Numbered from the stretch's first letter, positions 47,336-60,756 are shown. The stretch: 64,000 nt of DNA from Homalodisca vitripennis (GCF_021130785.1 NC_060213.1:135608001-135672000); one strand, 5' to 3'. Numbers and translations: made by a program. The notes: generated from the letters alone by a model not told the origin.

Positions 47336-48423
47336 GAAAAAAATTAGAAGCATATTATTTCTTTAAATTATATTTAATAAAAATATAATTTTCTTTAACC
47401 ATAAATTAAAAAACATATCACTCCATGAAAGTATGATTCATATACATATTGTAAAAAGTTGACATTTATATCTTCAGCAGTTTATATGTTGAGTCTGATT
47501 AAAAAATTGCCCAAATTACCTACTTCAAATTCCTGTATTCCTCGTGGAATGCAAAAAACGTTTTCTACCTTATTTGTTTTTACGGAAGTTATGAGTTTAA
47601 AATAAACGTATCTTACTAACAAAAGATTGTTTTCACCCTCATGAAAAAAACAAAGTATACACTTCTTTCAACTGCATGGATGTCTGTTAACTCTTATTTA
47701 CGGAAGATGTCCTGACGTGAGCATTATGGAGAGTAATGCCTCTCTTTACGACTTAGTTGATAGAGAACAATTAGAATTGAATAAACTGTAACTTGTACAC
47801 GAACTAAGCTATTTTATCAGTAATGCTTGTCAGCTTTGTAACATGGTTCGTGAGATCTCCACGAGACATCAGCACATGGCCGTCACTTGTCACTGTACAC
47901 CATAATAATTGATGGACACGAGCCGGTTCGCACAAGTGAGCCAAACACACGATGTCGGGCGAGAAAACACTCGTGTAACCCGGACTCACTCACACACTCT
48001 AATGATGTTCCGCCAAATTGCAGCGAACATCTCACATTGCCCAAATGTCCGCTTGAAGTCAGAGAACGTCTGCTCGATTATTTTAATATCTGTCGAACTT
48101 GAAACGCTCGTTATTTTTAATGGGTGTTTATCTAAATATGTGTCACTTTCGCACTTTAAAGTGTCGTTAGCACATTAAATTTACGAAAATGTTATTCAGT
48201 CGAAATCCAAAAATGGTTACAGTAACGCTTTTATCGGAAGTATATAATTTTATCTGTACAACATGTTCAACTTTTATTTTACTTAACCGTAAGTTTTTAA
48301 ATTCATCTAAAACATTTTCCACTAAAGGTAAAATTAAATTTCTTATAAAGGTTAATAAGTAGATGAACATGAAATTAATTATGACTCATTAGGTCTACTT
48401 GAAAAATAACTAAATAAGATATC
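47336..48423. other. intergenic or long-intron DNA, nothing recognised
   Basis: AT-rich apart from 47,830-48,080. Overlapping small open frames there have no recognisable product. Confidence 0.45.
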
Positions 48424-48560
48424 AAAGGCTAACAGGATTTCGGACATTTGACATTGCTATATGTTACTAAAGGTATAACACAACGTTTCGAGAATTGGAA
48501 TTTATTCTCTTCGTCAGGTGGGGGAGGTAATAATACATACAAAAATAAAGAACAGAAAGA
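48424..48560. mobile_element. foldback element FB3, left arm only
   Basis: Starts aaaggctaacaggatttcgg and includes caacgtttcgagaattggaa and ctcttcgtcaggtgggggag, then acatacaaaaataaagaaca. It is most like FB4. I did not find its right arm. A 44-bp direct repeat lies downstream (ggataacaccaaagtaa ... at about 48,587 and 48,810). Confidence 0.6.
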
Positions 48561-49000
48561 AGGAAAGAAAAGGTTCCCTTCTTTTGGATAACACCAAAGT
48601 AACGATGTGTTTCCTCAGATTCTTGCTTCACCCCGAACTTCTAGCGAAAAAAATAAAAAACATCCCTCGAGATAGTACCTGAATTCAAGCTCAGGTCACG
48701 TGAGCGCTCGTACACGGCAACTTTAAAGTTTTCTATTTATAATACATACGTGTGTATTTATTTACTTTATATAGCCTAATCACAAAGTAGATAGGGACAG
48801 AGTGACGTCCGGATAACACCAAAGTAATGATGGGTTTCCTCAGATTCTTGTCCATGCATGAACTTCAACATAAGCACATCACTAACTTCCCTTCTGAGGA
48901 ATCGAAAGCGCGACCTGTCAGATAAAGCCAAGAGTACTGTGTTACGGTAACTACTAACTTAAAGAACATTCTTTGTTTAAATTTAATTATTAAAGGTCTG

Positions 49001-49878
49001 AAAGGATAACAGGATTTTGGACATTTGCCATAGTTATTGTTACAAAAGGTATAACACAACGTTTCGAGGATTGGAATCTCTCCTCTTTGTCAGGTGGGGG
49101 AGCGTATTAATACATACAAAAATAACAAACAGAAAGAAGTAAAGAAGGGAGTATTCCACTATAGTCTGTGCTAGTGTGATGTGTGATTATGATCCTCATA
49201 CTTGTGATTTGTGCTCGGTACTAGCATCCTGTGCAGTGACAACGCCTGGACTCTCCTCCTTTAATTCTTTCTGTTTGTTATTTTTGTATGTATTAAGATG
49301 GCGCAGTACCCCTCGAGGATCGTGAGTTTAGTCCCATATGTCCAATGTTAATTTCAAAACGACGTCCTGACCTTATATTTAATCGGATTCGTACGATGTT
49401 TTTGTCATTTTATTCGTTAAAGCACTGTCTACGGGATCCAGTGATTACTTTCCCAAAAAACAACAGTAAACATTTATTAAATGCAATTTTGTCATTGTAG
49501 TTTAATAAATTTATTAAAAATTTCCCAATTTAAAAATCAAAATTTTGATCACTGGATAAACTTATTACATACATTAGCTTCGATATACTTTTTTTTCGTC
49601 AAATGATCTCGTTTAGATACGTCAGGAGGACGTTTTGAAATTTTAATTGATTGTCACTGGAACGGAGCGGTACCTGGTAGCCTAGATTGTAACTACTTGA
49701 GAAACTCACCAGATTATTTCTGGCGCTAAAATTCAAATGTCTTACATGTATCTTTTCCAAACTATACTGCATTAACTTTACATCCCTACCTGACGAAGAG
49801 GATAGATTCCAATCCTCGAAACGTTGTGTTATACCTTTTATAACCTGTAACGACGGCAAATGTCCTGTTATCATTTTA
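49001..49878. mobile_element. foldback element FB4, interrupted
   Basis: Left arm 49,001-49,140 (aaaggataacaggattttgg ...). The inner part of the right arm is at 49,268-49,296 (tttctgtttgttatttttgt ...) and the outer part at 49,788-49,878 (cctgacgaagaggatagatt ... gttatcattttaa). The two right-arm pieces should be contiguous but are separated by about 490 bp of unrelated DNA, so something inserted into this copy. Confidence 0.7.
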
Positions 49879-52280
49879 AAGGACACGCTGAGAAGAAACA
49901 ATAAGCTGTTGCGGCCAACTACGCTCGAGAGCTTTGTCCGGTTTCTGGGGGACACTGGAGACAATGAGGCCGGCGACAAAGGAGGGCAAAGATTAGAGAA
50001 GAATCTCGGAAGTTGCCGCGTCGCGCTTGACAATGTCACGGGGCCACTCAGCTCTCTCTACACAAACAGCAGTTTTGTTCAGTTAACGCACAATTGGAGC
50101 AATAATAGCTTCCTTAGCCACTCGGAGTGCCGCTGTTACGTTTAATTGTACGGCGTTACCTCCCAGATTACCTTACCGGCTGTTCAGCTTGCCTTTTGTG
50201 TTGTATTTTATTTAAAGAAACATTCTGGGCGGAGCGAATGTGACAATTGTTATACTATTGATAGTCATAGAGAACTGTATTTTGTTTTGGGGTCTATATT
50301 ATTAGTTTTGGAAAACTATCTAAATCGTTTAGGAGCCGAATTAATGGTATGGGAACTGTAGGAGAATTCACACCAAATTTGGTGCCCTGAAGTAATTTTG
50401 TGCTTAGAAGCTGTTGACCGTTGATTACGTAACTCTACATTATTCAAAATTTTAAATAACATACGTTGTCGTAAAAATATTGTTTATATATTTTATATGT
50501 GTAATAAATATAATGTTATAATATATATTATAAACTAATAGGTGTAAAACATTAAGTTCGTGATTTATAAAACGTTTTCAAGTTGAAGCTTTCTTAAATT
50601 ATATTGAATTAAAATTATAAATTACTTAAACCATAAATGAATCAAAATATGCCCCTTCCTAAAGCTATGGTCCATGTACACACCGTAAAACTTACTGATT
50701 CATCGAGTTCACATTCCCGCTGGAACATATACGTAATCTATCAATTTCCTAACGGGAGGTAGTTTAATGTTCTGGGACTTATGATTGGCACTATTAATTT
50801 AATGCAACATTCCGGGGACGCTGACACACGACAAGACCGTATTCGTTAGATTTCTAAAATAATTTAGAAATGTGTACCCATCAATAATTTTTTCGCAATA
50901 AACGAAGCATTAACAACGCCATTGAAAAGTATGTTTAAAACTGATTAAGTGTCTATCGTAATGTTAATAATAATTTAACGGTTGTTAAGAAAAGAATGTA
51001 AAAGTTTGTACCGAATGGACGAAACTCATGGAGTTGGATATAACTGAGGTCGTAGTAATGAATACTCGATTTTCAAAGTTTACTTTTATGTTTAACTGTG
51101 GCAAATAATGATAAAAGCACCACTTCTAGATGTTAAAAATAAAATAATATATTGCTACGTTGCTGCCAAAATAAATTAATAATGAACTTAAATGATACCT
51201 TTTGGGTGGGTCCTAATGATTCCATGTTCTATGGAATTTTGCCCACGAAACTAATAATTTACTTAAAACTTTAAAATTGACTTCCTTTCAAGTTGATGTC
51301 GACTCACACGCGCGGCGTCAGCATCTTGGTTCGACATTGCACCTATAGTCGGAAAAAGTGAAGATTCGTAGACTACAAGTCTAAAACATGAATACTGTAA
51401 GTACCCGAAGTTGTACTCATAATTAAAGAGCACTAGTAAACACTAAAACAAAATCACGACGGTATTAGCCATTTATCAAAACAACCTATAGTCACGACAA
51501 CGTGGTCTTGTCAGAAGGACATAACACAAATATTATCTGTATTACTCATCCAAATCAAACATCATCAAAGGTAAGTTACTATTTACAAATTTATTTTATA
51601 TCACATTAAAATTAGATGTCTCGCATGGAAGGGCTAATTTATAATACGAAAATATAAATTTTACTTACGGGCAAGGCGCGCGAGGTGTTGCTTGGCAGCA
51701 AGATGTTCAGCTACAAAGTTCGAGAGAGAAATGATTATTAAGCGTCCCAATTAATTCGCCAAGAATTTAGTTCCAAAAACATCAGACTAAACTTATGCTA
51801 ACCAGTAACTAGTAATAGGGTTGCGAAAATATTTGTATTATAAATTAAACTAATTAACGGCCCAAATTCACCCCGAGACACCGCTTTACAATTAAACGTG
51901 GAATCTTGAACAGGGAAAACTGTCTGAGCAGTTTTGCGAACGACAACATGAAAAGTAGAGAAAGAGGTGGCGCTGTGGTCATGAGAAGTCGCTCTTACTT
52001 TGTCAAACAGACACTTATTCCCTTTAAATCCAACACGGACACTCGACTTGTACAACGCCACTTCGCCCTTTCCTATCCCTTTAATAGATACTTTTCAATC
52101 CTTGTTGGGAAGTGTAAATGCTTTTCCATTTATTTACATATAAAGTTACAAAGACCATACAAGACAAAGCGCTTGTGCATTTGAGGGGAATACGGAGGGG
52201 AAGGGATGCGTGCTTTTGGAGCAAAACATTAATTTTTGAGTTGAAAAAGTACAGTTATGGATCGATAAGACTAAATATAA
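49879..52280. other. intergenic or long-intron DNA, nothing recognised
   Basis: GC-richer patches at 49,900-50,140 and 51,300-51,360 stand out from the AT-rich background. The first is open for 78 codons (49,909-50,145, plus strand) without recognisable similarity. Confidence 0.4.
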
Positions 52281-53420
52281 TTATTATTTAGTACCACCTG
52301 CAGCTTCACAAGCAACTTAGATTTTTAGTTTTTTTTTTACCTCCGTATGAACACTTCTGGTTGGAGTGATATTACATTTCTGAAGCCAATGTTGAGTTTT
52401 ATTTGTTGCCACGACCAAGAAAAATATTTTTAATGGTATATTTATGGTCGTTGTAATTTATTTCTTTCTTAGAGTTTTTGTTTCATAATTGATTTTTCCT
52501 CATTTCCCGATCAGGAAAATGCATATCACAGATCAGAGGTTTTATTTGGTAGTAAAAGTCACATCGTAACTTGGTCTTTTATTCTCATACTTAATTTTGT
52601 CTAAAATGTAGAGTTAAAAGTACATTAACAATTCACGTGTTTCTTTCTTTATAACCTGAAAAATATTTTAAATATTTTTCAGAAAATTTAGAGCTGGAAC
52701 TGGTACATTAGTTCAAAAGCTCGGTCCAGTGATCTTTCATCTAGCATAGTTGTTGCCGACTGCTTAAATAGACGTCTTAGGAGCTAAATTCTGACCATCT
52801 TACGTTTTATGAAATTTTCTAAGGCAGATGAGTACTTACGTAATCGCCGAAATCTGAAAACTGCGTGAAAACTAGTGGTTAATCGTTAGAGAATTTAAAC
52901 ACTATAAATGTAAACAAATTGAAAATATTGGTCAAATTAATTAAACGTATGGTTGTGCTGCTATGGAACAATGTTTACACAGAACATTTTATTAAATTTG
53001 GTAGGCTCTTTCAATTAATATTTCACAAAGTTTGAGAACAAGATGGAATTTTAGTTGGAACAAATTACTTTAAGGCCAGAGGGGCCTCTAAGCTCGGAGG
53101 GATTTTCGGAGTAGGGAAAATTTGTACGTGTAAAATTCAGTACAGTCGGATGAATAGTTTACGGATGAAAGCAAAGCCAACAAACAATAGCACTTTCCCA
53201 TTTATAATATTTTATTAGGATTAGGTTCAGATTGCATCATAGTTATTTCAAAATACTAGTATTAAGATGTTTTACTTTCAATCCCCCCGTTTCGAAAGAA
53301 CTTGCCAATTACAGCAACTATATAAAGACTAAAAAGAAAAAATATTTTGATTATTGGCTTAGCGGCGGGGTTGAATTGATCATTTGCTTACTTGTAGGCC
53401 TACAATAAATATTAGCCTAA

Positions 53421-54084
53421 TCTATAATATAAAAATGAAACTGTTCGTGTGTAACAGCATCACTCACAAACGGCTGGACGGATTCGCCTAATTTTTTTTT
53501 AAATTTGTTCGTCTTGATCTGTAGAAGGTTATAGGATACTTTTTATCCCTTTCCCGATTCAGGATTCCGCCCCACTGGTTACAGAAATACCCGTAAGAAA
53601 TGCATTGCAGCAAACATATGTTATTAAGTGAAAGAGTCTTTTCAAATTTTTAATCAGCTGTTCTTTGTAAACATATATAATGCGACAAAAAATATATTTA
53701 TATATAAATTTCTTTACACTTATAGTTTTAAAGCATAGAGTAAGCTTAAGAGAAACGACAAATTTTGTTTAAACTGTTTCTGCAATCATAATATATAAAA
53801 ATGAATGTTTGTGTGTTTGTCCTTTATAGACTCAGAAACTATTGGACCGATCACTATGAAAATTTGTATTTTTCTATGTAGAAGGTTTATACGCAATGCC
53901 CATTGATGTAACTAACCACCAGGCTGTACTGCAAGATATAAAAGTTATCAAAGCGCCTGCACATTATAAACTGCAATTACAACACAGTAGTTACGTATAT
54001 TAAAATATCCAAACACTATTTGAAGGCAAAGAAATATACGGGCAAAGCTTAAGAGACGCGTGCGAAGCCGCGGGAAACAGCTAG
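53421..54084 (+). mobile_element. Helitron-like non-autonomous element, 664 bp
   Basis: Begins TCTATAATATAAAAATGAAA after an A and ends CTAG followed by T, fitting the Helitron rule (insertion between A and T, 5' TC, 3' CTRR). A GC-rich, weakly self-complementary stretch (gcgtgcgaagccgcggg) precedes the 3' end. A second 5'-like start at about 53,793 (ataatatataaaaatgaatg) suggests two related elements fused or nested. It has no Rep/helicase. Confidence 0.5.
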
Positions 54085-54373
54085 TTAATTATAAAACATA
54101 GTAATATCCATATTCTTCATCTAGTACAATTATTGTGATCTCGAGTACCAATGATTCGTATTATACAATGAAATAAGTTTCCTTTCTGTTATACATGAAT
54201 ATTTTGTTTTTTTTTTAAATAAAATTAATAATTTAAGTTTTATTTCAAAACAATAACACATCATCTGGAAAAAATAAAAATTACAAATAGCAATAAATAC
54301 TCAAAAATATACAAAAATAAAGAAAAAGTTATTGAAATGTAGCATTTCAGCCTCCATTTAGTAGCATTTTAGC

Positions 54374-54418
54374 ATCAGTTGGTAGCCCTGTTACTATAAA
54401 CAGCTGTTAAGTAACGAG
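54374..54418 (+). promoter_or_regulatory. repeated noncoding motif, copy E
   Basis: Reads atcagttggtagccctg, then aaacagctgttaag. It is one of five diverged copies between 54.4 and 61.7 kb. Function unknown; the CAGCTG E-box and the ggta(g/a)c(a)ctg block are the recurring parts. Confidence 0.4.
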
Positions 54419-54697
54419 TGACGTTTTGCAGCCAACACGTTCTCCCCAGTCAGGGAATCCGTTAGTTTAACATGAAATAAAATCCAAAATATTTAATTTA
54501 GAATAGTGGAAATTTCCCACCGAAATGTCACGTTTAAATTAAACTATCCAGCAAGTTTTAATAAATTACTATAATTAAGCGAGCACTGTAGACTGTAGAC
54601 TGTAGGACGTGTTCCTGAAAGTAACAAGAAACTCAGGACGTTTTTAACAAAGTGATGAAAGATGGGGACGAGATAGCACGGCGGGCGCGGCTGTACA

Positions 54698-54750
54698 GGA
54701 ATAATTCATCAGTTGGTAACACTGCAGGACAAACATCTGTTAATTAATCC
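54698..54750 (+). promoter_or_regulatory. repeated noncoding motif, copy A
   Basis: Reads aataattcatcagttggtaa, cactgcaggacaaacatctg and ttaattaatc. It shares aataattcatcag with copy B and ttggta(g/a)cactg with copies C and D. Confidence 0.45.
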
Positions 54751-55811
54751 ACAAGAATCGCCGTAGTTTTGGCCCCACTGCCGCTCCGGAGGACGTTTTA
54801 GGAAATCTCTCTGAAAACTTCGCTCCTATCCAGGTTCTTCCCTGATTAGACAACGTAACCTAAACCTAGTGGCCACAATGGAAGTTTCCAAGTTTGTAAG
54901 ATTTATACAAGATTAAAAATTTATTTCTAAGAATTGGATGTACGGAATGTACATCCACATAAAGAATGTATGTTGACTCAAAACACGTGTAGCAGGTATT
55001 CTAGTGGTGAAAATAAGATGTTTGGTTATGTGAATTTACAACAAATTAACTAAATAAGAATTAGAGAACTGTACAATGTGCTTTAACTTTGCTGTAGCTT
55101 GTGGGTCTCTTCGTGAGAGGCCACGGGTTCGATTTGTAAATAGGTTTGAACAGTTTTCCCCATAAAAATTTTATCACAATGAAATTAAATGCCACCGGTT
55201 TAGAAAGAATCATCTAAAGATTTGAAACATAGTTCTCTATTCCAAAGCAACAGGATAAGAAGACAGTATAACCATTATTGGTCGTTCCCTGTTGAAAAGT
55301 TATTAATTTTTTTTTTGAAAAATACTATTCACATTTTGCACAGCATAGCACTTCACTCAAATCAGAATCCAAAATATGAATTAGATATATAAATTAAATG
55401 AAGAGAAATTCATTGTAAGTAATAAAATATGTACAATTTGCGTATTTACTTTTTAGAAAAAAAAACACAGGAACAAAAAATGTGTTGTTTTTGCTCATTG
55501 AAAAGTCCAAAAAATCTGGCAAGGTCAAAAATTTAATTCAACAGATGCGTTTTAGACGCAGAACATATAGACGGCTAACCGAAAAATTAATAATGCAGTT
55601 TTCTGGTATATTACTGTATTAAATACATTGAGAAATATCATCAATTATGAATGTTATATCGTTTGTGGCAAACGTCGAACTAACCTCGCGTAGCGGGCTG
55701 TCAGCACGTTTAGGGCTAAACATGTTGTGTCGTGACAAAATGTTTTTAAACAGTCTCGTTTAAATCCGTATATTAGTAATTTAAAACTGAATACATGGAT
55801 ATACTTTTATC

Positions 55812-56520
55812 AGAATCCTCATGAGTAGACAGACTAAGGATCTGTCAGAATCCTCATGAGTAGACAAACTGAGAATCTGTCAGAATCCTCATGAGTAGAC
55901 AGACTAAGGAGCTGTCAGAATCCTCATGAGTAGACAGACTGAGAATCTGTCAGAATCCTCATGAGTAGACAGACTAAGGAGCTGTCAGAATCCTCATGAG
56001 TAGACAGACTGAGAATCTGTCAGAATCCTCATGAGTAGACAGACTAAGGATCTGTCAGAATCCTCATGAGTAGACAAACTGAGAATCTGTCAGAATCCTC
56101 ATGAGTAGACAGACTGAGAATCTGTCAGAATCCTCATGAGTAGACAGACTAAGGATCTGTCAGAATCCTCATGAGTAGACAGACTGAGAATCTGTCAGAA
56201 TCCTCATGAGTAGACAGACTAAGGAGCTGTCAGAATCCTCATGAGTAGACAGACTGAGAATCTGTCAGAATCCTCATGAGTAGACAGACTAAGGATCTGT
56301 CAGAATCCTCATGAGTAGACAAACTGAGAATCTGTCAGAATCCTCATGAGTAGACAGACTGAGAATCTGTCAGAATCCTCATGAGTAGACAGACTAAGGA
56401 TCTGTCAGAATCCTCATGAGTAGACAAACTGAGAATCTGTCAGAATCCTCATGAGTAGACAGACTAAGGAGCTGTCAGAATCCTCATGAGTAGACAGAGT
56501 AAGGATCTTTCAAAATCCTC
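55812..56520. repeat. 35-bp minisatellite with higher-order pattern
   Basis: About 20 copies of a 35-bp unit: agaatcctcatgagtagaca then a variable gactaaggatctgtc. Four variants (aaggat, aaggag, gagaat after cag, gagaat after caa) occur in an ordered way. Seven consecutive units (245 bp) starting at unit 7 recur, with one change, starting at unit 14. Confidence 0.93.
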
Positions 56521-56756
56521 ATGAGTAGTAGTTTAACTAAGGGATCTGTATAGTCCACGATTTAGCACAATTGTGGAAATGTCACAGGGATATACTGAAA
56601 ATATAGATTTCAGTGATATAATAATTAATAATTAAGGAAGGTCTTTAAATATATTTTTACGATTTATATGATAAACCGAAATGCAGTTTCTAATTAATTT
56701 TGTATTAATTATAATACAAATATATATTTAGTATTTCATTAAAATAAGCATTCAGT

Positions 56757-56782
56757 GTTTTTTTTTTTTTTTTTTTTTTTTA
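56757..56782. repeat. poly-T tract
   Basis: A run of about 25 T. It could be a retroposon tail in minus orientation, but no adjacent element was recognised. Confidence 0.6.
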
Positions 56783-56928
56783 ATTTTAACACATTTCTAC
56801 TATTACAACCATGTATGTCCATGCATGTTCACTACATTTGTCTATTAAGAGCTAAGCATAGGAAAGGAACAAATATTTAACAAATAATTAACTGTTGCTG
56901 CAAACTGAAATCGGTTATATGAAGTAAA

Positions 56929-56981
56929 CCGTCGGTTGGTAGCACTGTCCACACAAACAGCTGTTAATTAGTGGCTGGGGA
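56929..56981 (+). promoter_or_regulatory. repeated noncoding motif, copy C
   Basis: Reads ggttggtagcactgtccaca then caaacagctgttaattag, followed by ggggatctttttgccgcgag. Similarity to copy D continues for roughly 200 bp (cagagtt ... aactctt ... ttctt), in a GC-richer island. Confidence 0.5.
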
Positions 56982-57311
56982 TCTTTTTGCCGCGAGACGC
57001 TCCCAGGCCGGCCGCCGCGTGTAACTTTGCTGTGAGAGCAGTGTCCAGTCGGTAAACCTCAGCCAGAGTTGTTCTAACTCTTTTTCTCCAATGAATTCGG
57101 AGAAGTTCTTCTCGTAAAAAGTTCTACTCTACGGTTATACTGAACTGTGTTCGGGCGTGCGCGTGCGGGAACTCACGTACTCGGGTCGCGCTGATGAATG
57201 ATACATTCATTTTTCTATCAGGATCATAAATGATCACGATCAAACTTTCTTTGGATCAAATACTTGTTTATGGTGTCTTCATATTAAACACTTAACTAAC
57301 ACTGGTGGTCC

Positions 57312-57871
57312 GAAAGGATAGCAGGATTTCGGAAATTCGCTATCGTTCTATGTTACAAGAATAGAACGCTACGTTTCCAGGATCGAAATCTATGTTCTTC
57401 CACGGAATAATTGTAAAAAAATCTTAATGCAACCACAAACAATTTGAAAATAAGCAGTGTGGAAAAGAACTTTCTGAACACTACACTAAAATTGCAAGCA
57501 GAGTTTGTTATACGTCAAAAAACATACAGAAAGTGCCCACACTAATTTTCTCCCCAGTCTTCCATTTTCCCTGATTCGTGTGACATATGTTGTTGTGTAG
57601 TGCTGTCCGTTCTGTGCAGTGTCATCGCTTGGGTTCATTGTCACTATTCTGACTTTATGCTGATGTTGTACCAGTACGTACTTGATTTTTACGTAATTTA
57701 CTCTTCTCTTGTCAAATTCACTTCAGTGTGTAGCCACAATTTTTACTTTTTGATTTTTGGTGCATGTCTCTATGGTTTTTGTATACCTGAGGAAGACTTT
57801 AGATTTCTATCCTTAAAATGTTGTGTTCTATCCTTGACGAAAAAAATATTAGAAATCCTATTATCCTTTTA
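57312..57871. mobile_element. foldback element FB5, degenerate
   Basis: The left end gaaaggatagcaggatttcg and the right end (read inward, aaaaggataataggatttct) form diverged inverted arms. The core is recognisable but mutated (cctgaggaagac ... aaaatgttgtgttctat). About 560 bp, no coding capacity; the oldest-looking family member here. Confidence 0.65.
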
Positions 57872-58473
57872 AATCATCCATCGCCAATGACAAAATTCAA
57901 TAATGAACTGGTGCTCCTTTGGAGATAAAATGAAAAAGGTACGAATGCTATTTCGAATAGGAATGCCACATTACCGACACTGGAGCTGGTAATTGTCAGG
58001 AGAGCTATTAAAGAACCACGTGTTCCCTCCTAGCAAACAAGAGGTGTGAATACCTCTTCAAATACGTAATTGAGACATTCAAACCCAAAGTGAAGCAGGG
58101 CTGCGATAGATGTCTTGTTGCCGCGAGTGCTGTGTGAGGGCCCCAATACTCCTGATGCCATTAAAAATAACGAGGCCAGCCGTACCAACGAAATCTCAAA
58201 TTAAAAGCTTTAACGCAACCAGTAATTATGGACATTACGGACGAAATTGTGCGAAAATTTGAGCGCGGCAAGGAGAGGCGGCATCATGATGACACATGAG
58301 GCGGAACTGATGCTGTTCGAGAGCACGTGACACACTTTTACATTCCGATTTGTAATAATTTTTACACGAATCATATTTTAGGAATATTTTGGTAATCACA
58401 GTTTTGCAGTTTAATGAAATAATTATCTAGAATTTAATTTGTTTAAAGATTTTTTGCAGATTATATTGAATTA
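57872..58473. other. noncoding DNA, nothing recognised
   Basis: GC-richer around 58,080-58,330; no coding sequence or repeat recognised. Confidence 0.4.
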
Positions 58474-58836
58474 TTAGCAGTTACCCACGGCTTCGCGCGC
58501 AATTTCCTACTGAAAAACTGGGCCATAGAAGGCATACTCGTATTTCTTTTGAATGCCGTTATTACTCTCTTGAGATAAACCACTGAAAGATATTCCAAGC
58601 TCATGGTCCACTTAAGGTTTAAATTTTAAAACCGTCTTTATACGCACCTGTGAAATAACTTGAAATTTTCTCAAATATTCTATGATTTTTGTAAACAATT
58701 GAACTGTACTAGCCCAGCGAAATAATTGAAATAAAATGTGTTGTTATCTTTAAGTTTGCTCTATGCTTTAAAACTATAAATGTGAAGAAATTTTAAATGG
58801 TAATTAAATTACGTAAACATATAATTGTTTTGTAAA

Positions 58837-58899
<63 letters not shown>

Positions 58900-59075
58900 T
58901 ACAAAGAACAGCTGATTAAATTTTCACAGGCTCTTTTACTTAATAACATGTTTGCTGCAATGCATTTCTTATGGGTATTTCCGCAACCTTTATAGGCCAG
59001 TGGAGTAAAATTCTGTGACTTTTTATGATATTTAATACTTATTATCCTATTCCTGGCAAAAACAAACCCAAAAAC
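58474..59075 (-). mobile_element. Helitron-like element, reversed and diverged, with (AT)n
   Basis: In minus orientation it matches the 53.4-kb element: gcgaagccgtgggtaactgc near its end and tgcattgcagcaaacatgtt in its interior. An (AT)n microsatellite at 58,842-58,896 interrupts it. Confidence 0.45.
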
Positions 59076-60212
59076 ACAAAAATCATAAAAAAACGGTCAA
59101 TCCATTCTAGAGTTATAAATGGTGTTGACTAACACGACTTTCACCGTGCATTTCAGAAAACCTAGTTAACTTATTAAAACCAATTACCTTTATTGGAAGT
59201 TAACATCATTCATACTGGAAATTCAGGCGTTTATTCAACTCTCAGGAAATCGTTTTAGGAATCGTGTGAACCTCCTAAAGTGTATTAAAATTGATAATAT
59301 CTACCGTGACACATTGTACGCATTTTTATTCAGGATGGAGCACGTTACTATGTTTGTACTGTTAGCTATCCAACTAAACAATTAACGTATAATCTAAAAT
59401 GCATACGAAGATTTTTTAGCAATCTTTTAATAGTAAATATATATACTTTGTATGTCTGTGTAACAAAGCATGGAAATGAAAACTTTGCAAAGATAGTAAT
59501 AATATTCAAAGAAATATTTTTGTAGAGAAATGTTGTAAAGTTTTACTCAAATATAAATAAGGGGATTAACAAATTGAAGAACACAGTGATTACTCTAAAA
59601 TATAACTATAATAACTAACCTAACACATAAATTACAAACTAAGCTGAAATAAACAAATCGTACCAGATCGTTATGACACGCCTAAGTCAGTAATCACAAC
59701 CACCATGTTGTGTGTCAACTTCACTAACTATAAAACATGCACTTATTAAAAAACTAAACACAAAACTAATTATTACAAATGAACTACAGAATATAGATCA
59801 CAATATGTCTGCATTCGTCGACCATCCACTTACGACTGACCAGAGGCCAATAACAAATGGTGATCGTCACGGCAGAATATACTATACTGAATATTGTTAA
59901 TGGCAAAATTTTAAAATCGCATATTTAATTTACATGTACGAAAATAACATAACATGATAACATTCTATTTTCATTTCCCTGGTACAACATATCTTACAAA
60001 ATCCAACACGGTTTAAAAACATTTCCCTCGTCACTTTCGTATCGTTTTAATTAAACAGTGACAGTCAAAATTGAAACTCTAAAATACTCTATGATAAGTT
60101 CGATGTATAAGTTGAAACAACAGCCTTGATCATATATATCACAGAAAAATAAGAACTTTGCATTAGGTTAGTAAATAATTAATAAGAATTTTGTAGACAG
60201 GTTAGAAACGGG

Positions 60213-60280
60213 GGAGTTTTGTGTTGGTAGCACTGCCCACGCAAACAAGACGTTAATTAGGCAACCGGTGGACTTTTTGC
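60213..60280 (+). promoter_or_regulatory. repeated noncoding motif, copy D, inside the palindrome spacer
   Basis: Reads tgttggtagcactgcccacg then caaacaagacgttaattagg, followed by ggactttttgcgcgaaa. It aligns with copy C over about 200 bp. It has lost the perfect CAGCTG. Confidence 0.45.
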
Positions 60281-60756
60281 GCGAAAATTCCCCAGACTCG
60301 CTATGTACTGACAACTTTCTTACGTGGGCGCGCGTCCATCTGTCAAAGCTTTGGCCAGAGTTCACCAGAGTCTGGAGTTGCTCTACCAACTCTTCACCCA
60401 AAATGTACAGAACATTCTTTCCTCACTTTATGACAGAGTTTTACTAAAAAAGAAGATTTAAAAATAATCAAATCAGGAGTAAACGGGAATGTTTTACCGT
60501 AAATTAAAAAAATCATACAACTGGGTATTTTGATTTAAAATTATCACGGCACAACTTTTCAGAAATTTACCAATACAACGCGGCAAAATTAGCAATAAAA
60601 CAACCTCTTATTTTTATTTAAAAACACTTAAGAGGAGCCAGCGTCAGAGACAATCCGAGGAAAACAATCAAAAAGAAAGTTGTACGAGAGAAGTTTTCAG
60701 TGATTACATTGTTATTGGTGTTGTAATTGTTAAAAGGTGATTAAACGAATCACCTG

